The notes: generated by a model from the sequence alone, not told the origin. A DNA stretch of 64,000 bases from Deltaproteobacteria bacterium (GCA_031276865.1 JAISMF010000106.1:84003-148002), one strand, 5' to 3'. Positions 45,678-54,675 are shown, numbered from the stretch's first letter. Numbers and translations: made by a program.

Positions 45678-45835
45678 AATAAACTTCCTTTCCGCATCCG
45701 GCGCCTCCCCCCCCTCAATCCCGCTTCCAAGGGCCGACATGGGCTCTTCTCCGGGCGCTTTCCGCGGGCCTTCGGGGCGCCCCGGCCTGCGACCGGACGC
45801 CCAGGCCGCGGCAGCCTCTTTCAGGCCGCGAACTC

Positions 45836-47818
45836 ATGAAAGTAAAAAGCATCCTCCCCGCCGGCCTCGTATGCCTCGCCCTCCTCGGCGCGCTCGCTCT
45901 CCACGTCAAAGAGACCATAAATAACGAGGCCCGCGATTCCCTGGGGGGTCTTTTCAGCCGCCTCTGCGGAAAAAACGGCTGGGAGGCCGAATCCTTCCGT
46001 TACGACTTATGGAAAAGAACCGTCTCCATCGAGGGCTTCTCCTGCCGGCCCGAAAAAACGGCTCCCGGATCCGGCGCCTGGGAGATCGCCCTCGTCCGGA
46101 TCGAAAGCATGGCGATTGAAAGACCGCTCACTCCCAAGGCGCTTACAAGATTCGCCGCCTCTCCGGTATTCTCCGAAAGAGGGCCGCTCGCCCTCTTTCA
46201 AGCGCTTAGGGCGAAAGGGCTGCGTTTGGAAGCCCTGAACGGCCAAAACCGCCACCTTGTCGAGATTGAGGAGCTCGCGGCCGGGGGGCTGTCTTTTTCG
46301 GCCCTTGAAGGAGACGCGGCCCCGGGAGGGGCGCCGTATCTTTCCCACCTGGTCCTTTCCTCCGCGCGCCTCGGAAAGGTCGCTCTCAAACCCTTGAACC
46401 CCGAGGCGCCGCCTTTCGTCTTCACGGCGGAAAGCCTCGCTCTTTTCGACCCGAAGTTTCCGGAAAGGGCGGAAATTCCCAATCCCTCTTTTGAGGATGT
46501 CCTCTCCGGATTCAGGGCGGGGGGGGTGGAAATAAAAGGCGCGGCGCTCATCCTTCCCCGCGCGCTCGTAAGTTCCGGAGCGGTCCTTCTTCGGGGACCC
46601 CTGCTGGCGAATCCCCCCGGGGAATCTTCCCCGGCCATCGGGGGCTCTTTTTCCCGCTTCACGAACCTTTCCGTCTCTTTTCCCGAAATCCCCGAAGACG
46701 ATGACGGATCTCCCGCGTCCGCCGCTTCCGGAACCCCCTTTCCCCAATCCTCCCTCCCCGACCCCCTCGGGGAGCCCCAATACCTCTTGGAGCTGGAAAG
46801 TTTGGAACTCCATGACCAGGTCCACCGGGACCTCCCCCCCTTTCTGGACTCCCTGGGAGCGGCCCTCGCCGACCAGGATCCCTTAAGCCGCCTCCCCCTC
46901 TCCCTTCTTTTCATCCCCCAATTCGGCTTCACGGCTCTGGACTTTCGAAAGCTCTCCTTTTTTCGGGGGGGTTTTCCCCTAGTCGAAGCGGAGGAGGGAC
47001 GCCTCCGGGGGATCTTCCGCAAAGGCGAGGCGCCTTCCTGTCAGGAAACGTCTCTGAAGGGCGTGGAGCTCCTCTTCCCGCCGGCGGACTTTCCCCTGCC
47101 CGGAAACTTCGATCTCGAATACCGCGCGGAAATAAATCCGCGAACCGGCGTCTACACCCTTTCCCGGCTCCAGGCGGATTTTCCCGGCTTTTTTTCGGCC
47201 GACCTCTTTTTGGCCCTGGACGGGTTCAGCGAAGAGTTCATGGAAGCCTTGAAAACCCTTCCCCTGTCCCGACCCCGGGCCGTTCGCGGCTTGAAGGGCT
47301 TCGGGGAACTCTCCTTGATAGACTTCGATTTGAAATACCTGGATCAGTCGGGCTTCATGAAGATCGTGGCCTCCCTCGCCCAAAGAGAGGGAACGGCCAC
47401 CGAGCTTTACCTGGACAGGCTCGGGGAGAAGGCGCGCGGCTTCACCCTCTTTCGCCTGGATCCCTTCATCAAGAACGCGGACGAATTAAGCTTAAGCCTC
47501 TCCCTCTTTTTAAAAAAACCGGAAAGCCTAAATCTCTCGCTTCAGGCTCTTTCGCCCCTTCCCGCGGAAAGGCTTTTTAAGGAGGCCCCCCTCCTCTTTT
47601 CCCCGGAAAACGGAAACTCCAAAAAGGACGAGCCTTGGGATCTTTTACAGCGGCTGGAACTTTCCCTCGCCGTGAACGGCGGAAAGCCTTTGAAACTCGA
47701 AAGAAGGGAGGTTCCCCTGGCCTTCGAAGAGGATCTCTTTTCCGGAGATTCTTTACAGGGCGCTCCGGAAAACGCCCTGAAGGACCCTTCCGAAGCCTCC
47801 CCCTTCTCCGCCTTTTAG
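45836..47818 (+). CDS. Membrane-anchored protein, paralogue D
   Basis: A 660-residue member of the same family as the genes at 36654, 38425 and 40565. An N-terminal hydrophobic segment (SILPAGLVCLALLGALAL) may be a signal anchor; the Cys inside it has a poor lipobox, so I call an anchor rather than a lipoprotein. Soon after comes LFSRLCGKNGWEAESFRYD, which aligns with FCGENAWKSSGHSY of B. FGELSLIDFDLKYLDQSGFM and the ending LELSLAVNGGKPLKLE match the shared C-terminal motifs. The ATG has only a weak ribosome binding site. Confidence 0.72.
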   Translation: MKVKSILPAGLVCLALLGALALHVKETINNEARDSLGGLFSRLCGKNGWEAESFRYDLWKRTVSIEGFSCRPEKTAPGSGAWEIALVRIESMAIERPLTPKALTRFAASPVFSERGPLALFQALRAKGLRLEALNGQNRHLVEIEELAAGGLSFSALEGDAAPGGAPYLSHLVLSSARLGKVALKPLNPEAPPFVFTAESLALFDPKFPERAEIPNPSFEDVLSGFRAGGVEIKGAALILPRALVSSGAVLLRGPLLANPPGESSPAIGGSFSRFTNLSVSFPEIPEDDDGSPASAASGTPFPQSSLPDPLGEPQYLLELESLELHDQVHRDLPPFLDSLGAALADQDPLSRLPLSLLFIPQFGFTALDFRKLSFFRGGFPLVEAEEGRLRGIFRKGEAPSCQETSLKGVELLFPPADFPLPGNFDLEYRAEINPRTGVYTLSRLQADFPGFFSADLFLALDGFSEEFMEALKTLPLSRPRAVRGLKGFGELSLIDFDLKYLDQSGFMKIVASLAQREGTATELYLDRLGEKARGFTLFRLDPFIKNADELSLSLSLFLKKPESLNLSLQALSPLPAERLFKEAPLLFSPENGNSKKDEPWDLLQRLELSLAVNGGKPLKLERREVPLAFEEDLFSGDSLQGAPENALKDPSEASPFSAF

Positions 47819-48021
47819 GTGGAAAAACGCGAAGTGTGCTAAAATTTCTTAGGTTCCCGCCTCGCCCTGAACGCGTCCGCCGGATCTTAGGCGGCCTGGA
47901 GGGTTTTTAAGACGAGAAAGAGGACGAAGACCTTCCAGGCCTAGATAGAGCGCCGCCTTTTGGCTTTTTTCCGCCCGCGGCCGGGTTCTCGTCCGTAACG
48001 CGGCGTTTTTCCCGAGGAATA

Positions 48022-48867
48022 ATGAAATCCAAAACCGCAGGCGTCATCCGCGGCCTCCTCAATTCCATCCGCGCTGGCTTTCCCAGGGCGGGGCCGGAAA
48101 TAATCTTCGAGGGGGACTCGGAGCACAACCATATCACCGTGCTAGAGCATGGCGACGTGAGAACCATGTGCTTCGGACCCCTGGCCGAGGAGTCCGAGAC
48201 CTCCATCAGCCTCTCCAACCCTTTGGCTCCGATCTTCGAATACCCGGGGCTCATGTTCATGGCGCTGGTGACGGGGGGGAGGAACAGGGAAATTCTCATG
48301 CTGGGCCTGGGGGGAGGCTTCATTCCGCGGCTTTTCCAGGAGTTTCTTCCGGAGCACAATCTTACCGTGGTGGAGATAGATCCCCTGGTGGGCGAGATAG
48401 CCTCCACCTACTTCTACTTCCAGCCGGGCAAAAACGTGGAACTTATTTACGCCGACGGCGAGGAGTACCTCGCGTCCCTCACGCCCGGACGCTTCGATCA
48501 GATCTGGCTGGACGCCTTCAACGGAAACTACATCCCCCCGAATCTAGCCACCGATGATTTTTTACAGCTCTGCCGGAACGCCCTCCCCGCGAACGGAGTG
48601 CTGGCGCAGAACCTCCACCAAACGAGGCTCGCGAGCTTCCGTCAGCAGATACGGCGCACCGCCAGATTCTTCGGCGCCGTCCCCCTCATCTTCAACGGAA
48701 CCCGCTGCGCCAACTCGGTCTCTTTAAGCTACAACATCCCCGAGACCTACAACCCCACGGTAAAGGAGCTCGTGAATTTGGTGAAAAACTTCCAAACCAG
48801 CGTGGGGCCCTACAACCTCCTGGAGGAGGCTAAAAAAAAGGAGAAGAATCCGGGGTTCTACCTCTGA
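48022..48867 (+). CDS. Spermidine-synthase-like methyltransferase-fold protein
   Basis: A 281-residue member of the spermine/spermidine synthase superfamily. The nucleotide loop is ILMLGLGGGFIPR, the acidic ribose ligand lies in LTVVEIDPLV and DGEEYL follows. The true spermidine synthase signature (DSTDPxGP) is replaced by LDAFNGNYIPPNLAT, typical of the SpeE-like group whose substrates are mostly unknown. Polyamine synthesis is therefore not supported. There is no membrane domain. The ATG has GAGGAA. It is the last gene of the plus-strand block. Confidence 0.75.
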   Translation: MKSKTAGVIRGLLNSIRAGFPRAGPEIIFEGDSEHNHITVLEHGDVRTMCFGPLAEESETSISLSNPLAPIFEYPGLMFMALVTGGRNREILMLGLGGGFIPRLFQEFLPEHNLTVVEIDPLVGEIASTYFYFQPGKNVELIYADGEEYLASLTPGRFDQIWLDAFNGNYIPPNLATDDFLQLCRNALPANGVLAQNLHQTRLASFRQQIRRTARFFGAVPLIFNGTRCANSVSLSYNIPETYNPTVKELVNLVKNFQTSVGPYNLLEEAKKKEKNPGFYL

Positions 48868-48970
48868 TTTCCAAGAGACTCCCTTCACCCGCTTCCCTTC
48901 GGGGGCGTAAAACTTCCGAGAAGGGGGGACCCGAAATAAGCGCGGCTCCCCCGGCGCCTTCCCGAAAAAG

Positions 48971-49011
48971 GTCCGTGAAAAAAGGTCCGTGAAAAACACA
49001 TCCGTGAAAAA
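48971..49011 (+). repeat. Short tandem repeat, unit about 14 bp
   Basis: TCCGTGAAAAA recurs at 48972, 48986 and 49001 in non-coding DNA before a hairpin. Confidence 0.75.
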
Positions 49012-49040
49012 GGAAAAGGGGCCCTTCGGGCCCCTTTTCC
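49012..49040 (+). terminator. Hairpin, probable plus-strand terminator
   Basis: A perfect 13-bp stem GGAAAAGGGGCCC/GGGCCCCTTTTCC with a TTC loop. No T run follows the stem, but TTTT lies inside the right arm. It is 145 nt past the SpeE-like stop. Confidence 0.5.
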
Positions 49041-49132
49041 CGCTTTACCGACGCGCGCCCGAGCGGATCCGCGGGGAAAATCCCGACCGCCATCTCCCTC
49101 GGACAGGCTTTCAAGCCGGGGCGGGAAAACCG

Positions 49133-49189
49133 CGATAAAAAAAACCGCGATGAAAAAGGAACCGGTTTGGCGCCTTTTTCATCGCGGTT
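49133..49189 (-). terminator. Strong minus-strand terminator of the diblock gene
   Basis: A perfect 17-bp stem (AACCGCGATGAAAAAGG at 49143-49159 with 49173-49189). On the minus strand it is followed by eight T. It lies about 120 nt after the stop of the Asp/Lys diblock gene. Confidence 0.85.
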
Positions 49190-49307
49190 AAATGTTAGCG
49201 GAAGCGATCCCGCCCGGATTGAATCGCCCGGGAATACTCCGCCTCCGGAAGACGGCGCTTTCTAGCGCCTTCTCAGGCGATTGAGCTGGGAAGATCCAGG
49301 TCTTAGG

Positions 49308-50075
49308 CTACCTGGTCTTCTTCTTCGCGGCGTGGGCGCCCGTTTTGCGGGCCGCGGGCTTCCTGGCCGCGGGCTTCCTGGCCGCGGGCTTCCTGGCCGC
49401 GGGCTTCCTGGCCGCGGTCTTCCTGGCCGCGGGCTTCCTGGCCGCGGTCTTCTTGGCGGCGGGCTTCCTAGCCGCGGTCTTCTTGGCGGCGGGCTTCCTG
49501 GCCGCGGTCTTCTTGGCGGCGGGCTTCCTGGCCGTGGTCTTCCTGGCCGCGGGCTTCCTGGCCGTGGGCTTCCTGGCCGTGGTCTTCTTGGCCGCGGGCT
49601 TCCTGGCCGTGGTCTTCTTGGCCGCGGGCTTCTTGGCGGCGGACTTCTTGGCCGCGGGCTTCTTGGCCGCGGGCTTCCTGCCGGAGGACGACTTCGGCTT
49701 GGGTCCGGGCTTTTTCCGGGCGGAAGCCGACTTCGGCTTGGGTCCGGGTTTCTTGCGAGCCGTGGTTTTCCTCACCGCGGGCCTTCTGCCGGAGGGACGG
49801 AAGATGGAGTTCTCCTCGTCTTCGTCCTCATCCTCGTCATCCTCGTCCTCGTCGTCGTCGTCGTCGTCGTCGTCATCGTCATCGTCGTCATCGTCGTCGT
49901 CGTCGTCGAAGAACTGATAGGTGATATCGTCATCGTCGTCGTCGTCTTCATCGTCGTCGCCGTCGAGACGGCCCTGGAGGCTGTCAACGCGGACTTCGTC
50001 TCTGTCGGAATCAGATCCGAAAAGAGAGGAATCTTCAGAGGAGAGGGCAATTCTGTCAAGATCGTCGTTGGTCAT
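49308..50075 (-). CDS. Poly-Asp / histone-H1-like diblock protein
   Basis: The 255-residue protein has two oppositely charged halves. Residues 39-88 are almost only Asp and Glu, with an unbroken Asp run of 19. From about residue 97 it is Lys/Ala/Pro/Arg: two KKPGPKPKS units, then some 25 [16 protein letters not shown] units as in bacterial H1-like proteins (Chlamydia HctB, Bordetella BpH1). The basic half should bind nucleic acid; the acidic half may mask it in cis or recruit basic partners. The ATG follows AAAGGAC. Promoter and leader signals lie far upstream (50826-50855), and a strong terminator follows. Confidence 0.85.
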   Translation of the reverse strand: MTNDDLDRIALSSEDSSLFGSDSDRDEVRVDSLQGRLDGDDDEDDDDDDDITYQFFDDDDDDDDDDDDDDDDDDDEDEDDEDEDEDEENSIFRPSGRRPAVRKTTARKKPGPKPKSASARKKPGPKPKSSSGRKPAAKKPAAKKSAAKKPAAKKTTARKPAAKKTTARKPTARKPAARKTTARKPAAKKTAARKPAAKKTAARKPAAKKTAARKPAARKTAARKPAARKPAARKPAARKPAARKTGAHAAKKKTR

Positions 50076-50128
50076 GATAGTCCTTTCATTCTCATAACCG
50101 TCCTTCCCTAATAACGGTGAGGGTTGAC

Positions 50129-50175
50129 GCCGCCTCCCTTTAAGCTGGGCTTAAAGGAGCGTAGGGGGCGGCGGC
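50129..50175 (-). promoter_or_regulatory. Hairpin in the leader of the diblock gene
   Basis: On the minus strand a GC stem (CGCCGCC...GGCGGCG) encloses CCTTTAAGC/GCTTAAAGG with a 3-nt loop, ending about 50 nt before the ATG. No T run follows, so it looks like an mRNA structure rather than a terminator. Confidence 0.45.
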
Positions 50176-50825
50176 CCTGGCGGAAACCGGGCTAAATCGA
50201 AAAATTCGCTTCCACCTCCGGCCGGCTGGAAAAAAACCTGTTTAAAACGCCGTACGGACGAAACGGATTGAGCGTCCTCATCCTCGTGGAGGGTGGATCG
50301 TCTCTTGACTCTTCAAACGCGGGACAGCGGCGGATAGCCGAATGAAGCCTCTCTTCGAAAAGAAAAGCCCTTCACTCGCCCGACGGATGCTTGGATTTCG
50401 TATTCCGTTTCCTCCGGATTCACTTTTAAGTCTGTCGCCGGCTCTCAAAAAATCTCTTCCTTGAAACCGCTTGAACCCCGCCGAAACGGGAGAGTGGTCG
50501 TTAAACACCTTCTTCCGCCTCACCCCCCGCTCTCGTATAGGGCGGGATCTTCGGGCAGCGGAAAGGCCCGCGCGCTCCGCCCCGTCCGGTCTCCCCCAAC
50601 GCGGGCTCGGCTTTTATCAGCCTCCGCTCCGGTCTTCCGCAGCGAATCCGGTGAAGGGAATCGGGGTTCGCTCTCCCGTCGGTTTTAAGAGTTTCCCTCT
50701 TTTGCAAGGCTGAAATCCAGCCTGAATGGCTTTTTCCCTGACGGGGGGTGATGCTTTTCATCCCGCGAAAGCCAGAGCGTGTTAAAAAAAGCGGAACATG
50801 AAGACGTGAAATCTTCACTGGGCGC

Positions 50826-50855
50826 ATTATCGCATATCAAAAAATCACAATGCAA
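50826..50855 (-). promoter_or_regulatory. Promoter candidate reading toward the diblock gene
   Basis: On the minus strand TTGCAT, 18-bp spacer, GATAAT, just downstream of a T-rich stretch that could serve as an UP element. The leader to the ATG at 50075 would be about 740 nt, or the transcript may be a separate RNA. Confidence 0.5.
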
Positions 50856-51637
50856 GGGTTTTTTAAAAATTTTTTTTATTTTTTTACATCTCTTCAAAAA
50901 AATGAAGATAAATCCACCGGTCTTAGGGCCTGTTAAAAGCTAAAAATCCAAACTCCGTCTGGATCGGAGATATAAATCGAGGGCCGGGGAAACCGGGATC
51001 CGGGGCTTGAAATTTATTCATCTTTTTTACAGCCGATCCGGAAAAATCCGGAAGAGAGCGTTTTTGTTCCCGAGCCAGACCTCTTGAACCGCGCCCCGGA
51101 GCGCCTGTTTCAACTATCGGGAGTCCGTCATATGCGAAAAAAACGGCGCTAGGATGGCTGGTATCGGCCGTTAAGGAAGCAATCCTTATACCGACTCACC
51201 ACTATATTTGGACCCGGCCGGAGAAAGACGATTCTTCCATCCGCCTCCCGGAGTTCTTTCCTTACGGATCAAAATCCCGCAGTTATAACTCTCTCAGCCG
51301 TTCCTGGCGTCGTTACCGCTCCCGGAGAAGAAGGACGCCTTATCGTTTTTCCTCCCTAGATATAGTTCCCTCTCCGGAAAAAAAAACCGCGCGGGCGTCT
51401 GTTTTTGGACGCGCCGCGGCCGAAATTCAACCGAGCGGTTTTAAAATCCGCCAGCCGGATTTCTTATTATTTTAATTTTGAAATTCCCTACCTCTCCCGT
51501 TCCTCTTTCCGTCCTCTCCCGCGACCCATGATCGAGGATATCCGGAACCTCGCCCTAGCTTTACCGGCTCCCCTTTCGAGAGGATCCCGCCCGCCCCGTC
51601 GAGGATCCAGTCTGTTTTAAAGTCTCTTTGGGGAGAA

Positions 51638-52625
51638 AAACACTCTTCGCCGCGCCTCCCTCAATCCAGTCATTCCAGCTTGTTCCGTCTTAACAGCCGC
51701 GGAGGGAACGAACCGCCTATCCTCACCCGGCCCGAGCGGGGAAAATCGTTTGCGGCGGCGCCTTTCAGGCGCGGCCGCGGGATTATCCTTTTGGAAGCTC
51801 CGGAAGATCCCTTTCCGACTTCCCAGGCCGAAAAAACGCCTCGTCACTAGCCGAAGGATACGGCTCCGCGGCTGTTTCAGAGGTTATCCAGGTTTTTCGA
51901 AACGGCCGGAAACGGGGCGGCGAAAACAACCTTGGGACGCTAAACTCTCTTCCAGAGCTCCTTTTTCAATTCGCCCGGTAAGTCCCGGCGGCTCCGTTTC
52001 GACCCCAAGGGAGGAAGAAGGACGGATTTTTCTCCGTCCGCGGCCGGAAGCGAATTCATCCCAGGCGCTCTCTTTTCAACCCGCGCATGGCGAAATCTCG
52101 CCGTCATGTCCGTTGGCGGGGGGAAGCGCTTCGAACGTTCCGAAAGGAAACGGCGGCGCCTCGGCCGTTACCCCGAAAATCTCCCTGAGGCTCGGACCCT
52201 AAAAAACGCCGCGGGGAAAGAAGCGGGCGCGACAAGCCCTCTCGTCCGTAAAACCCTCAGTCCCGTTAAGCCGGAACGTCTCGTCCATAGCGCCGGTACT
52301 GGCCGAACCGACCGCCTCCAGCTGCGTCCGATGGCGATATAGGCCGGAGATTCTTAATAACCCCGGTCGGGGGGGAATATCATCCAGAGCGGCGCCTTCC
52401 GTGATCGGCTCCCCCGCGTTTCAGCCGGAAGCGGGCGCGCTCCCTCTAAAAATCCGTCGTCGGTGAAACTCCCCTCCTTTCAGGGGAGGGATAGGTGGCC
52501 GCCCTTAACCGTTACCGAAGCGTCTTCAAAAAAAGCCTCGTGGTCGCTTAAAAACGGTGAAAGGAAAACAAACGGGGCCGACAACCCCTCTTCGGCGCGG
52601 CCCGCTCATTCCCGTTAGCCCCGGC
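51638..52625. repeat. Four diverged long-unit repeats
   Basis: Segments starting near 51640, 51948, 52235 and 52580 share the order CTCTTCG/CTCTCGT, then TCA-TCC-GTTA, then CC-GGC; the 52205 and 52553 copies also share about 40 nt upstream (AAAAACG, GGAAA, CGACAA). Identity is roughly two-thirds by eye. Confidence 0.45.
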
Positions 52626-52807
52626 TTTTCGGCTGAAAGCCGGAAAGGGTGGAGTGGTTTTTTTTCACCAAGCGTTTCAAGAGATGATTTATCCGCTGTG
52701 GCGTCATCGCGGCCCGGCGCCCTCGTTTCAACCCGGACAGGGAGAAAAATCCGCCTAATGTCAGCGGCGGGGAAAACGCCGGACCCTTCCGGCGTCCTCC
52801 CACGTCC

Positions 52808-53275
52808 CTAGACGCCGCCGTGTAGTCCTCCCTGAGAATGAAGCCTGCTGAAAGCGAAGCCGAGAAAAAAACCAACCGTTGTCGCCAGGTTCAAACTTCT
52901 GACTTCGGGCTCCAGGGGGATGTTGAAGAGTCCGGAGGAATCCGAAACGATCCGCTCCGGCAGGCCCCTCGTCTCGGGTCCGAAAAGGAGACCGTCGCTT
53001 TTCAGAGGGCGGTACTCCGCAAACAAGCTCCCCCGCCTGGCGGAGGTGGCGATTATCCTTTTATCTTTCCAATTCCTGATGAATTCCTCCCAGCCGCTCC
53101 AGACACGCAGATCGACGAATGGCCAGTAATCAAGCCCGGCCCTTTTAAGATATCTGTCGCTTAGGGAAAATCCGAGGGGCTCAATTAGGTGGAGGGGGAG
53201 CTTCAAGCCGGCGCAGAGCCTGGCGACATTGCCGGTGTTCGGCGGTATCTCCGGTTCGAACAGAATTATTTCCAC
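52808..53275 (-). CDS. trmL: tRNA (cytidine/uridine-34-2'-O)-methyltransferase
   Basis: A SPOUT methyltransferase that 2'-O-methylates the wobble base of tRNA-Leu isoacceptors. The knot motifs are clear: EPEIPPNTGNVARLCAG at the N-terminus, LLFGPETRGLP in the middle, and IPLEPEVRSLNLATTVGF near the end. The GTG at 53275 is chosen over the GTG at 53305 because family members begin at VEIILFEPEIP and AAGGTG lies 7 nt upstream. Length is 155 residues, as expected. An extended -10 promoter lies at 53450-53458. It is an isolated gene between two deserts. Confidence 0.92.
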   Translation of the reverse strand: MEIILFEPEIPPNTGNVARLCAGLKLPLHLIEPLGFSLSDRYLKRAGLDYWPFVDLRVWSGWEEFIRNWKDKRIIATSARRGSLFAEYRPLKSDGLLFGPETRGLPERIVSDSSGLFNIPLEPEVRSLNLATTVGFFLGFAFSRLHSQGGLHGGV

Positions 53276-54015
53276 GCGACGGCACCTTATATATAATAGT
53301 TTCACCCCGTGTCGGGTCCGCGTTCGGCTGAATCCAAGGTTTCTGGTTATGAGCCTGAAGTTACGCGCCTTTCCCCGCCCGGACGGCCGACGCCCTTTCC
53401 GGGCGGCGGAGCCGGATTAAACGGCCTATTTCAAACTCGAAACCGGGTGATTATATCACCGGAGAGTCCCGAATTTCCTCAATTTAGACGGACGCGCGAA
53501 GCCGCTCCCCGGACGGAAAAAATACTCCCAACCGGTTCTTGGGCTTCCCCGCCGCCCAAAAACCCTCCGTGAAGGGCTGGGTTCTTCCAGGGGAAACTAT
53601 TTCCACGACGTTCCGGACGAAGCGCGAGACTCCGGCCTTCCGTAACCGGACGCCCGCTTCAACCGCCGCCTGGATTTACCGGCGAACGCGAAATAAATCC
53701 TGGCGGAGAGGAACGCTTCCCTGGCGGAAAGCCAATGGGGGAGGACGATCGCCGCCGAAAAGAGGGTTTGAACGTGGAGGGAATGGACGGGGGGGGGTGG
53801 AAGAAAAGGAGGGAGATAGGGAGGGACGCCGGAATTTAAAGCGCCACCCCCTGTTTAAAGCGGTCGGAGCCGTCACCAAGGATATTTCTCACGGTAATCC
53901 CGCTCAATTTAAAGATGGGGGGAGGCGGAAACAATACCGAAACTATCCATGAAGGCGATTTTCCGACGCCTTGAAAGAGAGAGTCCGGGGAGAGAAACCC
54001 GCGCCCGGCGCGCCG
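53276..54015. other. 0.7-kb spacer between trmL and the transposase fragment
   Basis: No gene is seen; open frames are Arg/Gly-rich without ribosome binding sites. It contains the trmL promoter. I translated downstream of the transposase fragment's stop and found no continuation of the DDE domain. Confidence 0.5.
53450..53458 (-). promoter_or_regulatory. Extended -10 promoter element for trmL
   Basis: On the minus strand TGATATAAT, an extended -10 (TGnTATAAT), lies inside the dyad GTGAT/ATCAC. There is no good -35. The leader is about 175 nt. Confidence 0.5.
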
Positions 54016-54486
54016 TCAGTCGGATTGACTCCCACCGCCGTTTTCAGACGCTCCGCCGCTTGTCCGCCGGCTCCTTTTAATCTCTTTCAGCCGCTTTAAG
54101 AAAAGCCACAGCATGTCCATGTGCTCCTCTTCAAGCTCGAGGGTCTCGGTTATCACTTTCAGATGATCCAGGCAGAATATCTCCAATTTGTCTATGGTGA
54201 GCTTCACCGTGGCTTTGGGTACGCCGATAAGCCTGGAAGTGCTCCTTAAGCTCTCGCCCGAGGAGATGTGGTGGATGATGCCGTGGATTGTTTCTTTAGG
54301 GAGATGGGAGGCGAAAAGAGGGGTGCCGTGGGTGGCGGCGAATCTTTTTCCGCAGGTTCGGCAGTAAAAGAGGATCTTGTCCTTGTTTTTTCCGTATCTG
54401 CCCCGATAGGCGATGTTTCCGGCGTTCACTTTGCCGTAGTCTTCGCAGTCTTTGTTCGGGCAGCAGGCTTGATCTGGGACGCGCAT
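54016..54486 (-). CDS. Truncated IS1-type transposase (zinc ribbon and HTH only)
   Basis: A 156-residue protein matching the N-terminal half of IS1-like transposases common in Desulfobacterota. The zinc ribbon reads CCPNKDCEDYGK then FYCRTCGKRF. A helix-turn-helix follows (HISSGESLRSTSRLIGVPKATVKL). EEEHMDMLWLFLKR sits where full-length proteins have the first catalytic Asp (xDELWTFV); the protein then ends in about 25 Ser/Gly/Arg residues, so the DDE core is missing. The ATG has a strong GGAGGGG site and a consensus promoter upstream, so the fragment is probably expressed and may act as a DNA-binding protein. No flanking inverted repeats were found. Confidence 0.7.
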   Translation of the reverse strand: MRVPDQACCPNKDCEDYGKVNAGNIAYRGRYGKNKDKILFYCRTCGKRFAATHGTPLFASHLPKETIHGIIHHISSGESLRSTSRLIGVPKATVKLTIDKLEIFCLDHLKVITETLELEEEHMDMLWLFLKRLKEIKRSRRTSGGASENGGGSQSD

Positions 54487-54523
54487 CTACCCCTCCTTTC
54501 TCCGGACACGCCTGAGATTTTCA

Positions 54524-54552
54524 AGTCTAATCCGGTGGGCGGTCTTTGTCAA
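54524..54552 (-). promoter_or_regulatory. Promoter of the truncated transposase gene
   Basis: On the minus strand TTGACA, 17-bp spacer, TAGACT. The -35 is perfect; the leader is about 30 nt. Confidence 0.75.
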
Positions 54553-54634
54553 TTAAAGATACCCGTAATTATTTTTTCCGAGCCTTCTCGTCCCTTTTTT
54601 GTCCTTTCTTGATTGAGTCCCGACTAAAATTTCA

Positions 54635-54675
54635 TAAAAAAAGCTTTCCGTTCCCTCAATTGAAACGGAAAGCTT
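54635..54675 (-). terminator. Rho-independent terminator of the orphan gene
   Basis: On the minus strand a 12-bp stem AAGCTTTCCGTT/AACGGAAAGCTT with an 11-nt loop, then a T7 run. It lies about 180 nt past the stop at 54857. Confidence 0.85.

Larger units (their letters stand above)
48868..49307. other. Convergent spacer with two terminator-like hairpins
   Basis: Separates the SpeE-like gene from the convergent diblock gene. It contains three copies of a TCCGTGAAAAA repeat (48971-49011), a 13-bp hairpin and a 17-bp minus-strand terminator. Confidence 0.6.
50076..52807. other. 2.7-kb gene desert with diverged repeats and structured leader
   Basis: No protein gene, tRNA or rRNA is recognised. 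The left end is the probable 5' leader of the diblock gene, with a compound hairpin at 50129-50175 (CCTTTAAGC/GCTTAAAGG inside a GCCGCC/GGCGGC stem) and a smaller ACCGT/ACGGT hairpin. A poly-T/A stretch lies at 50850-50910. Between about 51600 and 52700 four diverged copies of one sequence can be aligned by eye. A CTCCCCT/AGGGGAG hairpin lies at 52469-52489. Confidence 0.55.

Noticed and set aside
49281..50111. 276-codon plus-strand frame of Gly/Leu/Arg repeats
   Set aside because: Antisense of the Lys/Ala diblock gene, whose repeats force a repeated frame on the other strand.
50076..52807. CRISPR array in the gene desert
   Set aside because: Repeats are long, few and diverged, with no regular short spacers and no cas genes.
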